Positions 40,732-51,336 of a DNA stretch of 64,000 bases are shown piece after piece (position 1 is the first letter of the stretch; the number at the start of each line of letters is the position of its first letter). Source of the DNA: Kitasatospora cinereorecta (GTDB taxonomy: Bacteria > Actinomycetota > Actinomycetes > Streptomycetales > Streptomycetaceae). Made by a program: the position numbers and the translations under genes. The notes beneath the pieces were generated by a model. It was not told where the DNA came from and made no database searches. It worked only from the letters and a program-made list of their open reading frames with translations. The DNA is taken from NCBI RefSeq assembly GCF_024172095.1, contig NZ_JAMZDX010000001.1, positions 1,005,001 through 1,069,000 of the forward strand. The letters are read 5' to 3'.

Positions 40732-42219
40732 GTGGGTATGGAGGAGAGCTTGCGAACTTACAAGGTCGTCACGTACGGCTGCCAGATGAACGTCCACGAC
40801 TCCGAGCGCCTGTCCGGGCTGCTGGAGGAGGCGGGCTATGCCAAGGCCGACCAGGACGGCGAACCCGACCTGGTGGTCTTCAACACCTGCGCCGTGCGCG
40901 AGAACGCCGACAACAAGCTGTACGGCAACCTCGGCCGGCTGGCCCCCGCCAAGCAGCAGCACCAGGGCATGCAGATCGCCGTCGGCGGCTGCCTCGCCCA
41001 GAAGGACCGCGACACCATCGTGCGCAAGGCGCCCTGGGTCGACGTGGTCTTCGGCACCCACAACATCGGCCACCTGCCCGCGCTGCTGGAGCGGGCCGCG
41101 ATCGAGAAGAAGGCCCAGGTCGAGATCCTGGAGTCGCTGGAGACCTTCCCCTCCACCCTGCCCACCCGCCGCGAGTCCGCCTACGCGGCGTGGGTCGCGA
41201 TCTCGGTCGGCTGCAACAACACCTGCACCTTCTGCATCGTCCCCGCGCTGCGCGGCAAGGAGGAGGACCGCCGGCCGGGCGACATCCTCGCCGAGGTCGA
41301 GGCGCTGGTCGCCGAGGGCGTCGTCGAGGTGACGCTGCTCGGCCAGAACGTCAACGCGTACGGGTCCGACCTGGGCGACCGGCAGGCCTTCTCCAAGCTG
41401 CTGCGGGCCTGCGGGGAGATCGAGGGCCTGGAGCGCGTCCGGTTCACCTCGCCGCACCCGAAGGACTTCACCGACGACGTGATCGCGGCGATGGCCGAGA
41501 CGCCGAACGTGATGCACCAGCTGCACATGCCGCTGCAGTCCGGCTCGGACACCGTGCTGCGCGCGATGCGGCGCTCGTACCGGCAGGAGCGGTTCCTCGG
41601 GATCATCGAGAAGGTGCGGGCCGCGATGCCGGACGCCGCCATCTCGACCGACATCATCGTCGGCTTCCCCGGCGAGACGGACGAGGACTTCGAGCAGACC
41701 CTGCACGTGGTGCGCCAGGCCCGGTTCGCCAACGCCTTCACCTTCCAGTACTCCAAGCGGCCCGGCACGCCGGCCGCCGAGATGGCGGACCAGATCCCCA
41801 AGGCCGTGGTGCAGGAGCGCTACGAGCGGCTGGTCGCCCTCCAGGAGGAGATCTCCTGGGAGGAGAACAAGAAGCAGGTCGGGCGGAAGCTGGAGATCCT
41901 CGTCGCCGAGGGCGAGGGCAAGAAGGACGACCGGACCGACCGGCTCTCCGGCCGCGCCCCCGACAACCGGCTGGTGCACTTCACCCGGCCCGAGAGCGGG
42001 GTCCGGCCCGGCGACATGGTGACCGTGGAGATCACGTACGCCGCGCCGCACCACCTGCTGGCGGAGGGGCCCGTCCTCGACGTCCGGCGGACGCGGGCGG
42101 GCGACGCGTGGGAGAAGCGGCAGGCGGCGCCGGCCGAGAAGCCGGCGGGCGTGATGCTGGGGCTGCCCACGGTCGGCGTGCCGGCGGCGCTGCCGGTCGT
42201 CAGCGACGGCTGCTGCTGA
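40732..42219 (+). CDS. miaB: tRNA-2-methylthio-N6-dimethylallyladenosine synthase MiaB
   Basis: A 495-residue radical-SAM methylthiotransferase acting on i6A37 of tRNAs, after MiaA. N-terminal cluster cysteines lie in [23 protein letters not shown] and VGGCLAQKD; the radical-SAM triad is in [16 protein letters not shown]-terminal TRAM domain (about 385-450) follows. The [10 protein letters not shown] and [12 protein letters not shown] motifs set it apart from RimO. ATG 40738 is an alternative start. The last about 40 residues (from KPAGVMLG) form a Pro/Val-rich tail ending in CC. miaA lies 1.3 kb downstream, separated by a LigB-like gene and an antitoxin-like gene. Confidence 0.95.
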   Translation: MGMEESLRTYKVVTYGCQMNVHDSERLSGLLEEAGYAKADQDGEPDLVVFNTCAVRENADNKLYGNLGRLAPAKQQHQGMQIAVGGCLAQKDRDTIVRKAPWVDVVFGTHNIGHLPALLERAAIEKKAQVEILESLETFPSTLPTRRESAYAAWVAISVGCNNTCTFCIVPALRGKEEDRRPGDILAEVEALVAEGVVEVTLLGQNVNAYGSDLGDRQAFSKLLRACGEIEGLERVRFTSPHPKDFTDDVIAAMAETPNVMHQLHMPLQSGSDTVLRAMRRSYRQERFLGIIEKVRAAMPDAAISTDIIVGFPGETDEDFEQTLHVVRQARFANAFTFQYSKRPGTPAAEMADQIPKAVVQERYERLVALQEEISWEENKKQVGRKLEILVAEGEGKKDDRTDRLSGRAPDNRLVHFTRPESGVRPGDMVTVEITYAAPHHLLAEGPVLDVRRTRAGDAWEKRQAAPAEKPAGVMLGLPTVGVPAALPVVSDGCC

Positions 42220-42230
42220 TCTTTCCTTTC

Positions 42231-42340
42231 AGTGGCGCGGGGAACTGCGCGACCGGCCATCGCTCTACCTGAGTGGGTGGCTGGGCGCGCAGTTCTCCCC
42301 CAGCCTTCGGCCGGGAGGTGCCCCCACGCGCCCCTTTCGG
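42231..42340. repeat. Dispersed GC-rich inverted repeat, copy C
   Basis: It begins with GTGGCGCGGGGAACTGCGCG and ends near CCCCCACGCGCCCC. It shares the block CGCGCAGTTCTCCCCCAGCC and the following GGCCGGGAGGT with copy B, and GGTGGCTGGGCGCGCAGTT-like sequence with copy D. It fills the gap between miaB and the LigB-like gene, both rightward, so it probably ends the miaB transcript. Confidence 0.8.
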
Positions 42341-42346
42341 TTCGCC

Positions 42347-42352
42347 TAGAGT
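42347..42352 (+). promoter_or_regulatory. -10 hexamer of a probable leaderless promoter (LigB-like gene)
   Basis: TAGAGT lies 7 nt before ATG 42360 with no Shine-Dalgarno sequence. Confidence 0.5.
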
Positions 42353-42359
42353 GATCGAC

Positions 42360-43058
42360 ATGTTGGTTGCCGCTGCCGTGTGCCCGTGTCCGCCGCTGCT
42401 CGTGCCGGAGGTCGCGGCGGGGGCCGCGCCGGAGCTGGACGGGCTGCGCGAGGCGTGCGCCGCGGCGGTGGGGGAGCTGCTGGAGTCGGGCGCCGAGCTG
42501 ATCGTGGTGGTCGGGACCGGGCCGAAGGCCCAGGTGTGGACCGAGGGCGGGGCCGGGTCGTTCCACCGGTACGGGGTGTCGCGGGCGGTCCGCCTGCCGC
42601 TGGGCGGCATCGAGGGACCGGAGCTGTCGCCCGCGCTGACGGTCGGGGCGTGGCTGCTGGAGCAGGCGGAGGCGGCGCTGCCCACGCACGCGTGCGCGGT
42701 CCGAGCGGACACCGCGCCCGAGCGGCTGCTGGGCCTCGGGCAGGGGCTGGCGGAGCTCGCCGACCGGGTGGGGCTGCTGGTGCTGGGGGACGGCAGCGCG
42801 TGCCGCTCGGTGAAGGCCCCCGGCTACCTGGACGAGCGGGCCGAGGGCTACGACGCCGTGGTGGCGGCGGCCCTGGCGGAGGCGGACACCAAGACCCTGG
42901 CCGGGCTGGACCCGGCGCTCTCGGCCGAGCTGCTGGTGGACGGCCGGGCGCCGTGGCAGGTGCTCGCGGGCGCGGCGGAGGGCGCCGGCCTCGGCGCGCA
43001 GCTGCGCTACGAGGCGGCGCCGTACGGGGTCGGCTACGTGGTGGCGTCCTGGCGCTGA
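42360..43058 (+). CDS. Class III extradiol dioxygenase subunit B-like protein
   Basis: A 232-residue protein related to the LigB/catalytic subunit fold. The N-terminus MLVAAAVCPCPPLLVPEVAA carries the family CPHPPLL-like motif, but the first iron-ligand His of true dioxygenases is replaced by Cys (CPCPPLL). The mid motif LIVVVGTGP and the C-terminal half (LDEPAEGYDAVVAAAL-like) are family-consistent. Whether it is an active dioxygenase is doubtful. Streptomycetes carry it between miaB and miaA; function is unknown. It starts right after its -10 box and just past repeat copy C. Confidence 0.8.
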   Translation: MLVAAAVCPCPPLLVPEVAAGAAPELDGLREACAAAVGELLESGAELIVVVGTGPKAQVWTEGGAGSFHRYGVSRAVRLPLGGIEGPELSPALTVGAWLLEQAEAALPTHACAVRADTAPERLLGLGQGLAELADRVGLLVLGDGSACRSVKAPGYLDERAEGYDAVVAAALAEADTKTLAGLDPALSAELLVDGRAPWQVLAGAAEGAGLGAQLRYEAAPYGVGYVVASWR

Positions 43059-43089
43059 CGGGCGCTGACCGGGCGCTCACCCGGGCCGC

Positions 43090-43377
43090 TCAGCCCTCCG
43101 CGGGCGGCTGCTCCCGGGGTGCGTCGCCGGGAGCGGCTTCGGGCGCGTCCCCGGTCTCGTCGTGGGGCTTGGCGGCGAAGCCGTCCACCGCGCTCTTGGC
43201 CTTGGTGGTGCCGTGCTCGATCTTCTCGCTGTACTTGTGCTTGGTGGCCTTGTCGATGGTGGCGCCCGCCTTCTCGATGGTCGTGTCGATCTTCTCGTTG
43301 TGCTTGCCGGCGAGCTCGCTGGCCTTGCCCTTGAGGTCCTCGGCCTTGCCCTTGAGGTTCTCCATCAGGTTGCCCAT
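43090..43377 (-). CDS. MT0933/Rv0909-like antitoxin family protein
   Basis: A 95-residue, Lys/Asp/Glu-rich helical protein (MGNLMENLKGKAEDLKGKAS) followed by repeats of the type IEKAGATIDKATKHKYSEKI. This matches the Rv0909-like antitoxin family, whose partner toxin in mycobacteria is Rv0910. No toxin gene is next to it: the neighbours are miaA and the LigB-like gene. The C-terminus is Pro/Glu/Ala-rich. ATG 43377 has GGAGG upstream. It may act as a stand-alone protein rather than as an antitoxin. Confidence 0.8.
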   Translation of the reverse strand: MGNLMENLKGKAEDLKGKASELAGKHNEKIDTTIEKAGATIDKATKHKYSEKIEHGTTKAKSAVDGFAAKPHDETGDAPEAAPGDAPREQPPAEG

Positions 43378-43478
43378 GGCGCCGTCCTCCTGTGTACAAA
43401 TCCGACATAACCACCTGTAGGCAACCAGATCCTCCCCAGGTCCGGGCTCCCCGACACGGGGTTGGTCCGGCGTTTTGC

Positions 43479-43484
43479 GAGACT
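43479..43484 (+). promoter_or_regulatory. -10 hexamer of a probable leaderless miaA promoter
   Basis: GAGACT stands 6 nt before GTG 43491; the same hexamer at the same spacing precedes GTG 26874. Confidence 0.4.
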
Positions 43485-43490
43485 GGGACG

Positions 43491-44447
43491 GTGAGCAGCT
43501 CCCTCGTCCCCCCGCCCCGTGTCGTCTCCGTGGTCGGCGCCACCGCCGCCGGAAAGTCGGACCTGGCGGTCGCCATCGCCCGTACCCTCGGCGGCGAGGT
43601 GATCAACACCGACTCGATGCAGCTCTACCGCGGCATGGACATCGGCACCGCGAAGCTGACCCTGCCGGAGCGCGGCGGGATCCCGCACCACCTGATGGAC
43701 GTCTGGGACGTCACCGAGGCGGCCAGCGTCGCCGAGTACCAGCGCCTGGCCCGGGCGGAGATCGACCGGCTGCTGGCCGAGGGGCGGACGCCGGTGCTGG
43801 TCGGCGGGTCCGGGCTGTACGTCCGGGCGGCGATCGACGAGATGGAGTTCCCGGGCACCGATCCGGCCGTCCGGCTGCGGCTGGAGGAGGAGCTGGAGCG
43901 GGTCGGGACGGGGCTGCTGCACCGGCGGCTGGCGGAGCTGGACCCGCCCGCGGCCGAGGCGATCCTGCCCAGCAACGGGCGGCGGATCGTCCGGGCGCTG
44001 GAGGTCATCGAGATCACCGGGCAGCCGTTCACCGCCAACCTGCCGAGCCACACCGCGGTGTACGAGGCGGTGCAGATCGGCGTCCAGGTGCCCCGGCCCG
44101 AGCTGGACGAGCGGATCGGGCTGCGGGTCGACCGGATGTGGCGGGCCGGCCTGCTGGAGGAGGTGCGGGAGCTGGAGAAGCTCGGCCTGCGGGAGGGGCG
44201 GACGGCGAGCCGGGCGCTCGGCTACCAGCAGGTGCTGGCGTACTTCGCGGGTGAGTGCACCGAGGACGAGGCGCGCGAGGAGACCGTCCGGGCGACCCGG
44301 CGGTTCGCCCGCCGCCAGGAGTCCTGGTTCCGCCGCGACGACCGGATCCACTGGTTGTCCCGGCCGGCCGGGGCCGACCCGGTGGAGCTGCTGGAGCGCT
44401 CGCTGGAACTGGTCCACCGGCGGCCTTCGGCCATGTCGGCGCACTGA
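43491..44447 (+). CDS. miaA: tRNA dimethylallyltransferase MiaA
   Basis: A 318-residue enzyme that prenylates A37 of tRNAs reading UNN codons, giving the substrate of MiaB. P-loop GATAAGKSDLA at about 19-29, NTDSMQLYRGMDIGTAK, GIPHHLMDV and VLVGGSGLYVRA are all in place; the C-terminal RRFARRQESWFRRD block is the family tRNA-binding signature. GTG 43491 fits the family start. It and miaB are separated by two genes. Confidence 0.95.
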   Translation: MSSSLVPPPRVVSVVGATAAGKSDLAVAIARTLGGEVINTDSMQLYRGMDIGTAKLTLPERGGIPHHLMDVWDVTEAASVAEYQRLARAEIDRLLAEGRTPVLVGGSGLYVRAAIDEMEFPGTDPAVRLRLEEELERVGTGLLHRRLAELDPPAAEAILPSNGRRIVRALEVIEITGQPFTANLPSHTAVYEAVQIGVQVPRPELDERIGLRVDRMWRAGLLEEVRELEKLGLREGRTASRALGYQQVLAYFAGECTEDEAREETVRATRRFARRQESWFRRDDRIHWLSRPAGADPVELLERSLELVHRRPSAMSAH

Positions 44448-44670
44448 TCCGGCCACCTGCGCGGGCAGGTGCACCGGCAGCCGCAGATGCACGGGGAACC
44501 GAGGGTTACAGCCGGATCACGTCATGGCATCGGATCACCCGACCACCCCGCAGGACGCCCTGTCCGACCGCCTGGACATGCCATCATCGGTACAACCGAG
44601 GCTCGGCACGCGGGCCGGCCTCACCGCCCGCGAGCCGGTGTGCTCGTGTCGAGCCGTCAGGGGAGGCCGC

Positions 44671-45156
44671 GTGTCGACGGGTACCGGCCCCGAAACGGAT
44701 GAACTGCCGGGCAGCATGGCCGACGGTTCCGAGACCCTGCCCGAGCTCGTGGTGCCGACCACGTCCTACGCGGTCGCGCTGCCCGTGATCGAGGACCTGG
44801 CCACCGCCCCCGGCGTGGTGCACGAGCGGGACATCCGCCCGCGCCGCCGGCTGCGCTGGTGGCAGACCCTGCCGATCGCGGTGACCGCGACCTTCGGCTC
44901 GCTGATGTTCGCCTTCCCGCTCGCCTTCGGCAGCGACTCCGCCTCCGCCATGATCGGGATGCTGGGCCTGCTGGTCACCGCCGCCTCGGTCGGCTGGGGC
45001 GCGATGGCCGCCCGGCGGGCCGGCTACAAGTGGCCGGGCGTGCCGCGCCGCGGCAGCGGGCAGCGGGCCGGCTGGCGGGCCATCGTGATCTACACGCTGA
45101 TCGTCTGCCTCTCCCTCGCCCTGGCTCTGTGGCGGGTCGTCCACCTGCGCGGCTGA
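44671..45156 (+). CDS. Small integral membrane protein, function unknown
   Basis: A 161-residue protein with an acidic N-terminal half (about 1-65) and three hydrophobic segments (LPIAVTATFGSLMFAFPLAF, MIGMLGLLVTAASVGWGAM and AIVIYTLIVCLSLALALW). Basic residues between helices (RRPRRRLRWW-like) suggest an inside-facing loop. GTG 44671 follows GGGGAGG by four bases; ATG 44716 is an alternative. I recognise no family. It lies between miaA and dapF. Confidence 0.65.
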   Translation: MSTGTGPETDELPGSMADGSETLPELVVPTTSYAVALPVIEDLATAPGVVHERDIRPRRRLRWWQTLPIAVTATFGSLMFAFPLAFGSDSASAMIGMLGLLVTAASVGWGAMAARRAGYKWPGVPRRGSGQRAGWRAIVIYTLIVCLSLALALWRVVHLRG

Positions 45157-45192
45157 CCGTGGACGGCGCCGCGGCGCCGCGGCGGCCGCCAG

Positions 45193-45198
45193 TACCAT
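45193..45198 (+). promoter_or_regulatory. -10 hexamer of a probable leaderless dapF promoter
   Basis: TACCAT lies 7 nt before GTG 45206, with no Shine-Dalgarno sequence in between. Confidence 0.5.
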
Positions 45199-45205
45199 CG
45201 GCGGT

Positions 45206-46093
45206 GTGAGCGACCTCAGCAGCGGGCTGCCGTTCCTCAAGGGCCACGGCACCCAGAACGACTTCGTCATCGTCCCCGACCCGGACGGCCTCCTCGACCT
45301 CGGTCCGGCCGCGGTGGCCGCGGTCTGCGACCGGCGGGCCGGTGTCGGCGGGGACGGCCTGCTGCGCGTGGTGCGCTCCGCCGCCGACCCGGCCGCGGCC
45401 GCGATGGCCGACGAGGCCGAGTGGTTCATGGACTACCGCAACTCCGACGGCTCGATCGCCGAGATGTGCGGCAATGGCGTGCGGGTGTTCGCCCGCTACC
45501 TGGTGCACGCGGGGCTGGCGAAGCCCGGCCCGCTGGCGGTCGCCACCCGGGCGGGCGTCCGGCGGGTGCACGTCGCGGCGGACGCCGCCGACGGCACCCC
45601 GGGCGAGGTCACCGTGGACATGGGCACCGCCCGGCTGCCCGGCCCGGACGGGATCGAGGTCGCCGTCGGCGGCCACCGCTGGCCGGCGCTCAACGTCAAC
45701 ATGGGCAACCCGCACGCGGTCGCCTTCGTCGAGGACCTGGCCCAGGCCGGCAACCTGTACGACGCCCCCGCGACCAGCCCGGCCGGGGTCTACCCCGAGG
45801 GTGTCAACGTCGAGTTCGTGGTGGACCGCGGTCCGCGCCACGTCGCCATGCGGGTGCACGAGCGCGGCTCCGGCGAGACCCGCTCCTGCGGCACCGGCGC
45901 CTGCGCGGTGGCGGTCGCCGCGATCCGCCGCGACGGCGCCGACCCGGCCGTGACCGGCGAGGCGGTCGCGTACACCGTCGACCTGCCGGGCGGCCGCCTG
46001 GTGATCGAGGAGTTCCCCGACGGGCGGGTGGCGATGACCGGCCCCGCGGTGATCGTCGCCGCCGGCACCCTGGACCCGGCGCTGCTGGGCTGA
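45206..46093 (+). CDS. dapF: Diaminopimelate epimerase DapF
   Basis: A 295-residue enzyme that interconverts LL- and meso-diaminopimelate for lysine and peptidoglycan. The two catalytic cysteines are in AEMCGNGVRVFARYL and GETRSCGTGACAVAVAA. Start motif FLKGHGTQNDFVI is family-typical. GTG 45206 is leaderless. A terminator hairpin follows 26 bp after the stop. Confidence 0.96.
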   Translation: MSDLSSGLPFLKGHGTQNDFVIVPDPDGLLDLGPAAVAAVCDRRAGVGGDGLLRVVRSAADPAAAAMADEAEWFMDYRNSDGSIAEMCGNGVRVFARYLVHAGLAKPGPLAVATRAGVRRVHVAADAADGTPGEVTVDMGTARLPGPDGIEVAVGGHRWPALNVNMGNPHAVAFVEDLAQAGNLYDAPATSPAGVYPEGVNVEFVVDRGPRHVAMRVHERGSGETRSCGTGACAVAVAAIRRDGADPAVTGEAVAYTVDLPGGRLVIEEFPDGRVAMTGPAVIVAAGTLDPALLG

Positions 46094-46119
46094 CGCCGCC
46101 GAGCGGCCAGAGGCAGGAG

Positions 46120-46144
46120 GAGGGCTCCCGGCGGGGCCCTCTTT
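46120..46144 (+). terminator. dapF terminator
   Basis: A stem GAGGGC / GCCCTC with a 10-nt GC loop is followed by TTTG. It lies 27 bp after the dapF stop. Confidence 0.65.
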
Positions 46145-46286
46145 GCCCGTTTGCCCGCCCGTCGAATCCCCCCGTTCGAGTGATCCCGGTGACGGACGGG
46201 AAGCAGTGGCTCGCGGAACGTGCTGTCCTCGGTAGCATGGACCACCGGGTCGGGAGGCGCTCCGGTGTTCGCCGCCGGAGGTGCAG

Positions 46287-48539
<2,253 letters not shown>

Positions 48540-48581
48540 CCGCAGCCACCGGCGACCACAGCCGATCAATCAAAGGATGAG

Positions 48582-50084
48582 ATGACCTCCACGTTCGACA
48601 GCCGCACCGGATCGAGCGAGTCCGCCCGTCGACTCGCCGGACTCAGGGCCGACGCCCTGATGGACGAGGACCTCGCGGCGATCGACGAGGACCTCGGCCA
48701 CTACGACGGCGACCAGTACGACCGTTCCGAGCGCGCGGCCCTGCGCCGTGTCGCGGGCCTCTCCACCGAACTCCAGGACGTCACCGAGGTCGAGTACCGC
48801 CAGCTCCGCCTGGAGCGCGTGGTGCTCGTCGGCGTGTGGACGGACGGCACGCTCGAAGAGGCCGAGAACTCCATGGCCGAGCTGGCCGCGCTGGCCGAGA
48901 CGGCGGGATCCGAGGTGCTGGACGGTGTGATCCAGCGCCGCGACAAGCCCGACGCCGCGACCTACATCGGCTCCGGCAAGGCCCAGGAGCTGCGCGACAT
49001 CGTCAGCTCCACCGGCGCCGACACCGTGGTGTGCGACGGTGAGCTCACCCCGGGCCAGCTGATCCACCTCGAGGACGTCGTCAAGGTCAAGGTCGTCGAC
49101 CGCACGGCCCTGATCCTCGACATCTTCGCCCAGCACGCCAAGTCCCGTGAGGGCAAGGCGCAGGTCTCGCTCGCGCAGATGCAGTACATGCTGCCGCGCC
49201 TGCGCGGCTGGGGTCAGTCGCTCTCCCGGCAGATGGGTGGTGGCGGCTCCGGCTCGTCCGGCGGCGGTATGGCCACCCGTGGTCCCGGTGAGACGAAGAT
49301 CGAGACCGACCGGCGCCGGATCCGCGAGAAGATGGCGAAGCTCCGCAAGGAGATCGCCGAGATGAAGAAGGGCCGCGACACCAAGCGCCAGGAGCGCAGG
49401 CGCCACCAGGTGCCGTCGGTCGCCATCGCCGGCTACACCAACGCCGGCAAGTCCTCCCTGCTCAACCGGCTCACCGGCGCCGGCGTCCTGGTGGAGAACG
49501 CGCTGTTCGCCACCCTGGACCCGACCGTCCGGCGGGCGCAGACCCCGAGCGGCCGGCTCTACACGCTGGCCGACACGGTCGGATTCGTCCGGCACCTGCC
49601 GCACCACCTGGTCGAGGCCTTCCGCTCGACCATGGAGGAGGTCGCCGACGCCGACCTGATCCTGCACGTGGTGGACGGCTCGCACCCCGAGCCGGAGACC
49701 CAGCTGACCGCGGTCCGCGAGGTGATCGTCTCGGTCGAGGCACAGAACGTGCCGGAGATCGTGGTGATCAACAAGGCGGACGCCGCCGACCCGGCCGTGC
49801 TGCAGCGCCTGCTGCGCCGCGAGCCGCACGCCATCGTGGTGTCGGCCCGCACCGGCGCCGGCATCGAGGAGCTGCTGGCGCTGATCGACGACGAGCTGCC
49901 GCGCCCGGCCGTCGAGGTCCACGCACTGGTCCCGTACACCCGCGGCGACCTGGTCTCCCGGGTCCACCGGGACGGCGAGCTGCTCTCCACCGAGCACACC
50001 GGCGAGGGCACCCTGCTGCACGCCAAGGTGTCGGCGGAGCTCGCCGCCGAGCTGGAGCGCTACACAGTGGTCTCGGCCGGCTGA
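48582..50084 (+). CDS. hflX: Ribosome-dissociating GTPase HflX
   Basis: A 500-residue GTPase that splits stalled or hibernating 70S ribosomes. The N-terminal HflX domain includes AQMQYMLPRLRG and MATRGPGETKIETDRRRI; a coiled coil follows, then the G domain with G1 GYTNAGKSS (about 283-291), G3 DTVGFVRHLP and G4 NKAD. A streptomycete-type acidic N-terminal tail (about 1-60) precedes it. ATG 48582 has AAAGGATGAG upstream. A strong bidirectional-type hairpin follows. Confidence 0.95.
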   Translation: MTSTFDSRTGSSESARRLAGLRADALMDEDLAAIDEDLGHYDGDQYDRSERAALRRVAGLSTELQDVTEVEYRQLRLERVVLVGVWTDGTLEEAENSMAELAALAETAGSEVLDGVIQRRDKPDAATYIGSGKAQELRDIVSSTGADTVVCDGELTPGQLIHLEDVVKVKVVDRTALILDIFAQHAKSREGKAQVSLAQMQYMLPRLRGWGQSLSRQMGGGGSGSSGGGMATRGPGETKIETDRRRIREKMAKLRKEIAEMKKGRDTKRQERRRHQVPSVAIAGYTNAGKSSLLNRLTGAGVLVENALFATLDPTVRRAQTPSGRLYTLADTVGFVRHLPHHLVEAFRSTMEEVADADLILHVVDGSHPEPETQLTAVREVIVSVEAQNVPEIVVINKADAADPAVLQRLLRREPHAIVVSARTGAGIEELLALIDDELPRPAVEVHALVPYTRGDLVSRVHRDGELLSTEHTGEGTLLHAKVSAELAAELERYTVVSAG

Positions 50085-50099
50085 TCCGGCACCGACCCG

Positions 50100-50136
50100 G
50101 ACGGGCCCGGCCTCCCTCGCGGAGGCCGGGCCCGTC
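50100..50136. terminator. Bidirectional terminator between hflX and protease operon
   Basis: A perfect 16-bp GC-rich stem (GACGGGCCCGGCCTCC and its complement) with a 5-nt loop lies between the convergent hflX and the minus-strand protease gene. It can end both transcripts. Confidence 0.85.
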
Positions 50137-50153
50137 CGTCTGTCACCCGTCCG

Positions 50154-51320
50154 TCACTTGGCGAGCTTCTGGGCGAACGCCTCGTACATCTTGCGGGCGT
50201 CGTCGGTCAGGGTCGGCGAAGCCAGCATGGTGTTCTGGGTGTTGCCGACCGAGGTGTTGCCGATCAGCATCACCTTCTTGTTCTGCACCGCGAACCAGCC
50301 GCCGCCGCTGGAGCCACCGGTCATGGTGCAGCCGATCGACTGCATCGGCGGACGGCTGAGGTCGTAGCCGTAGACGGTGGCCTTGACGCCCGAGTCGCAG
50401 TGCTCCAGCTCCTGGCCGTCGAACGGCGTGTCCGCCGGGTAGCCGTACGCGGAGAGCGAGGGGACGGCGTCCGCCTGGGCGTTGAACCAGACCGGCACGG
50501 AGCCGCCGATGGTCTCCTCCAGCGACTTGCCGCCGCCGTCCTCGTTGTGCACGTGCATGATGGCGAAGTCGTACTGGCTGGCCGGGCCGCCGGTCTCGCC
50601 GCCCTCGGCGGTCCAGTACGGGGTCACCCGGACCGCGTCCGCCGCCCACACGCCGAACGGGGCCACCTGCTCGAAGGTGGCCTTCTTGTTGCCGCTGGCC
50701 GCGCCGGACTTGTTGTACGAGGGCACGAAGCTGATCTTCTTGAAGAAGGTGCCGCCCTTGCCCTCGTGGACGCAGTGCGCGGCCGTCCAGACCAGGTTGG
50801 ACTTGCCCGGGTGCTGCGGGTCGGCGATGACCGTACCGGAGCACTCGGCGTAGCTCTTCTCGCTGATCTCCATGAAGATCTTGCCGACCACGGCGGTGCC
50901 GGGGGAGTACGGGTGCTTCTCCGGCCTGGCCGGGATCGCGGTCGGGAAGGTGACCTCGGCCCGGCTCGGCGTCCTCGCCTGCTGGGCGTTGGCCTCCTTG
51001 GGCTTGACGCCCTGGGCGGTCTGCAGCTTGCCGAGGTCCCAGTAGCCCTTGATGGCCTGGAAGTCCTCGGGCTTGAAGCCCAGCTGGGAGGCGAACTTCT
51101 CCCAGTCGTCGGAGTTCCAGTTCTTCATGTTGGCGAGCTGCGCCTGGATGTCCTTGAGGTCGATGCCCGGCTTGGAGGCACCGGCCGACGGGGCGGCGTT
51201 CGGCTGCGGGTCGTCGTTGCAGGCGGTGAGGTTGAGGCTCAGCACGGTCAGGACGGCGGCGGCAGCGGCCGCCCGGCCACGGGCCCTGCGGGGGCGGCGG
51301 TCTCGGACAGTCTCAGGCAT
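50154..51320 (-). CDS. Trypsin-like serine peptidase lipoprotein 1
   Basis: A 388-residue exported protease-like protein. A signal peptide ends in lipobox SLNLTAC (Cys at about 34). A helical module with KNWNSDDWEKFASQLGFKPE comes next, then a chymotrypsin-fold domain with catalytic His in VWTAAHCVHEGKGG, Asp in SQYDFAIMHV and Ser in GCTMTGGSSGGGWF. Cysteines at AECSG, AHCVH, EHCDS and IGCTM probably form two disulfides. It is a paralogue of the next gene upstream, 16 bp away, and is co-transcribed with it. The substrate is unknown. Confidence 0.88.
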   Translation of the reverse strand: MPETVRDRRPRRARGRAAAAAAVLTVLSLNLTACNDDPQPNAAPSAGASKPGIDLKDIQAQLANMKNWNSDDWEKFASQLGFKPEDFQAIKGYWDLGKLQTAQGVKPKEANAQQARTPSRAEVTFPTAIPARPEKHPYSPGTAVVGKIFMEISEKSYAECSGTVIADPQHPGKSNLVWTAAHCVHEGKGGTFFKKISFVPSYNKSGAASGNKKATFEQVAPFGVWAADAVRVTPYWTAEGGETGGPASQYDFAIMHVHNEDGGGKSLEETIGGSVPVWFNAQADAVPSLSAYGYPADTPFDGQELEHCDSGVKATVYGYDLSRPPMQSIGCTMTGGSSGGGWFAVQNKKVMLIGNTSVGNTQNTMLASPTLTDDARKMYEAFAQKLAK

Positions 51321-51336
51321 GGTCGATCCCCGTAGT

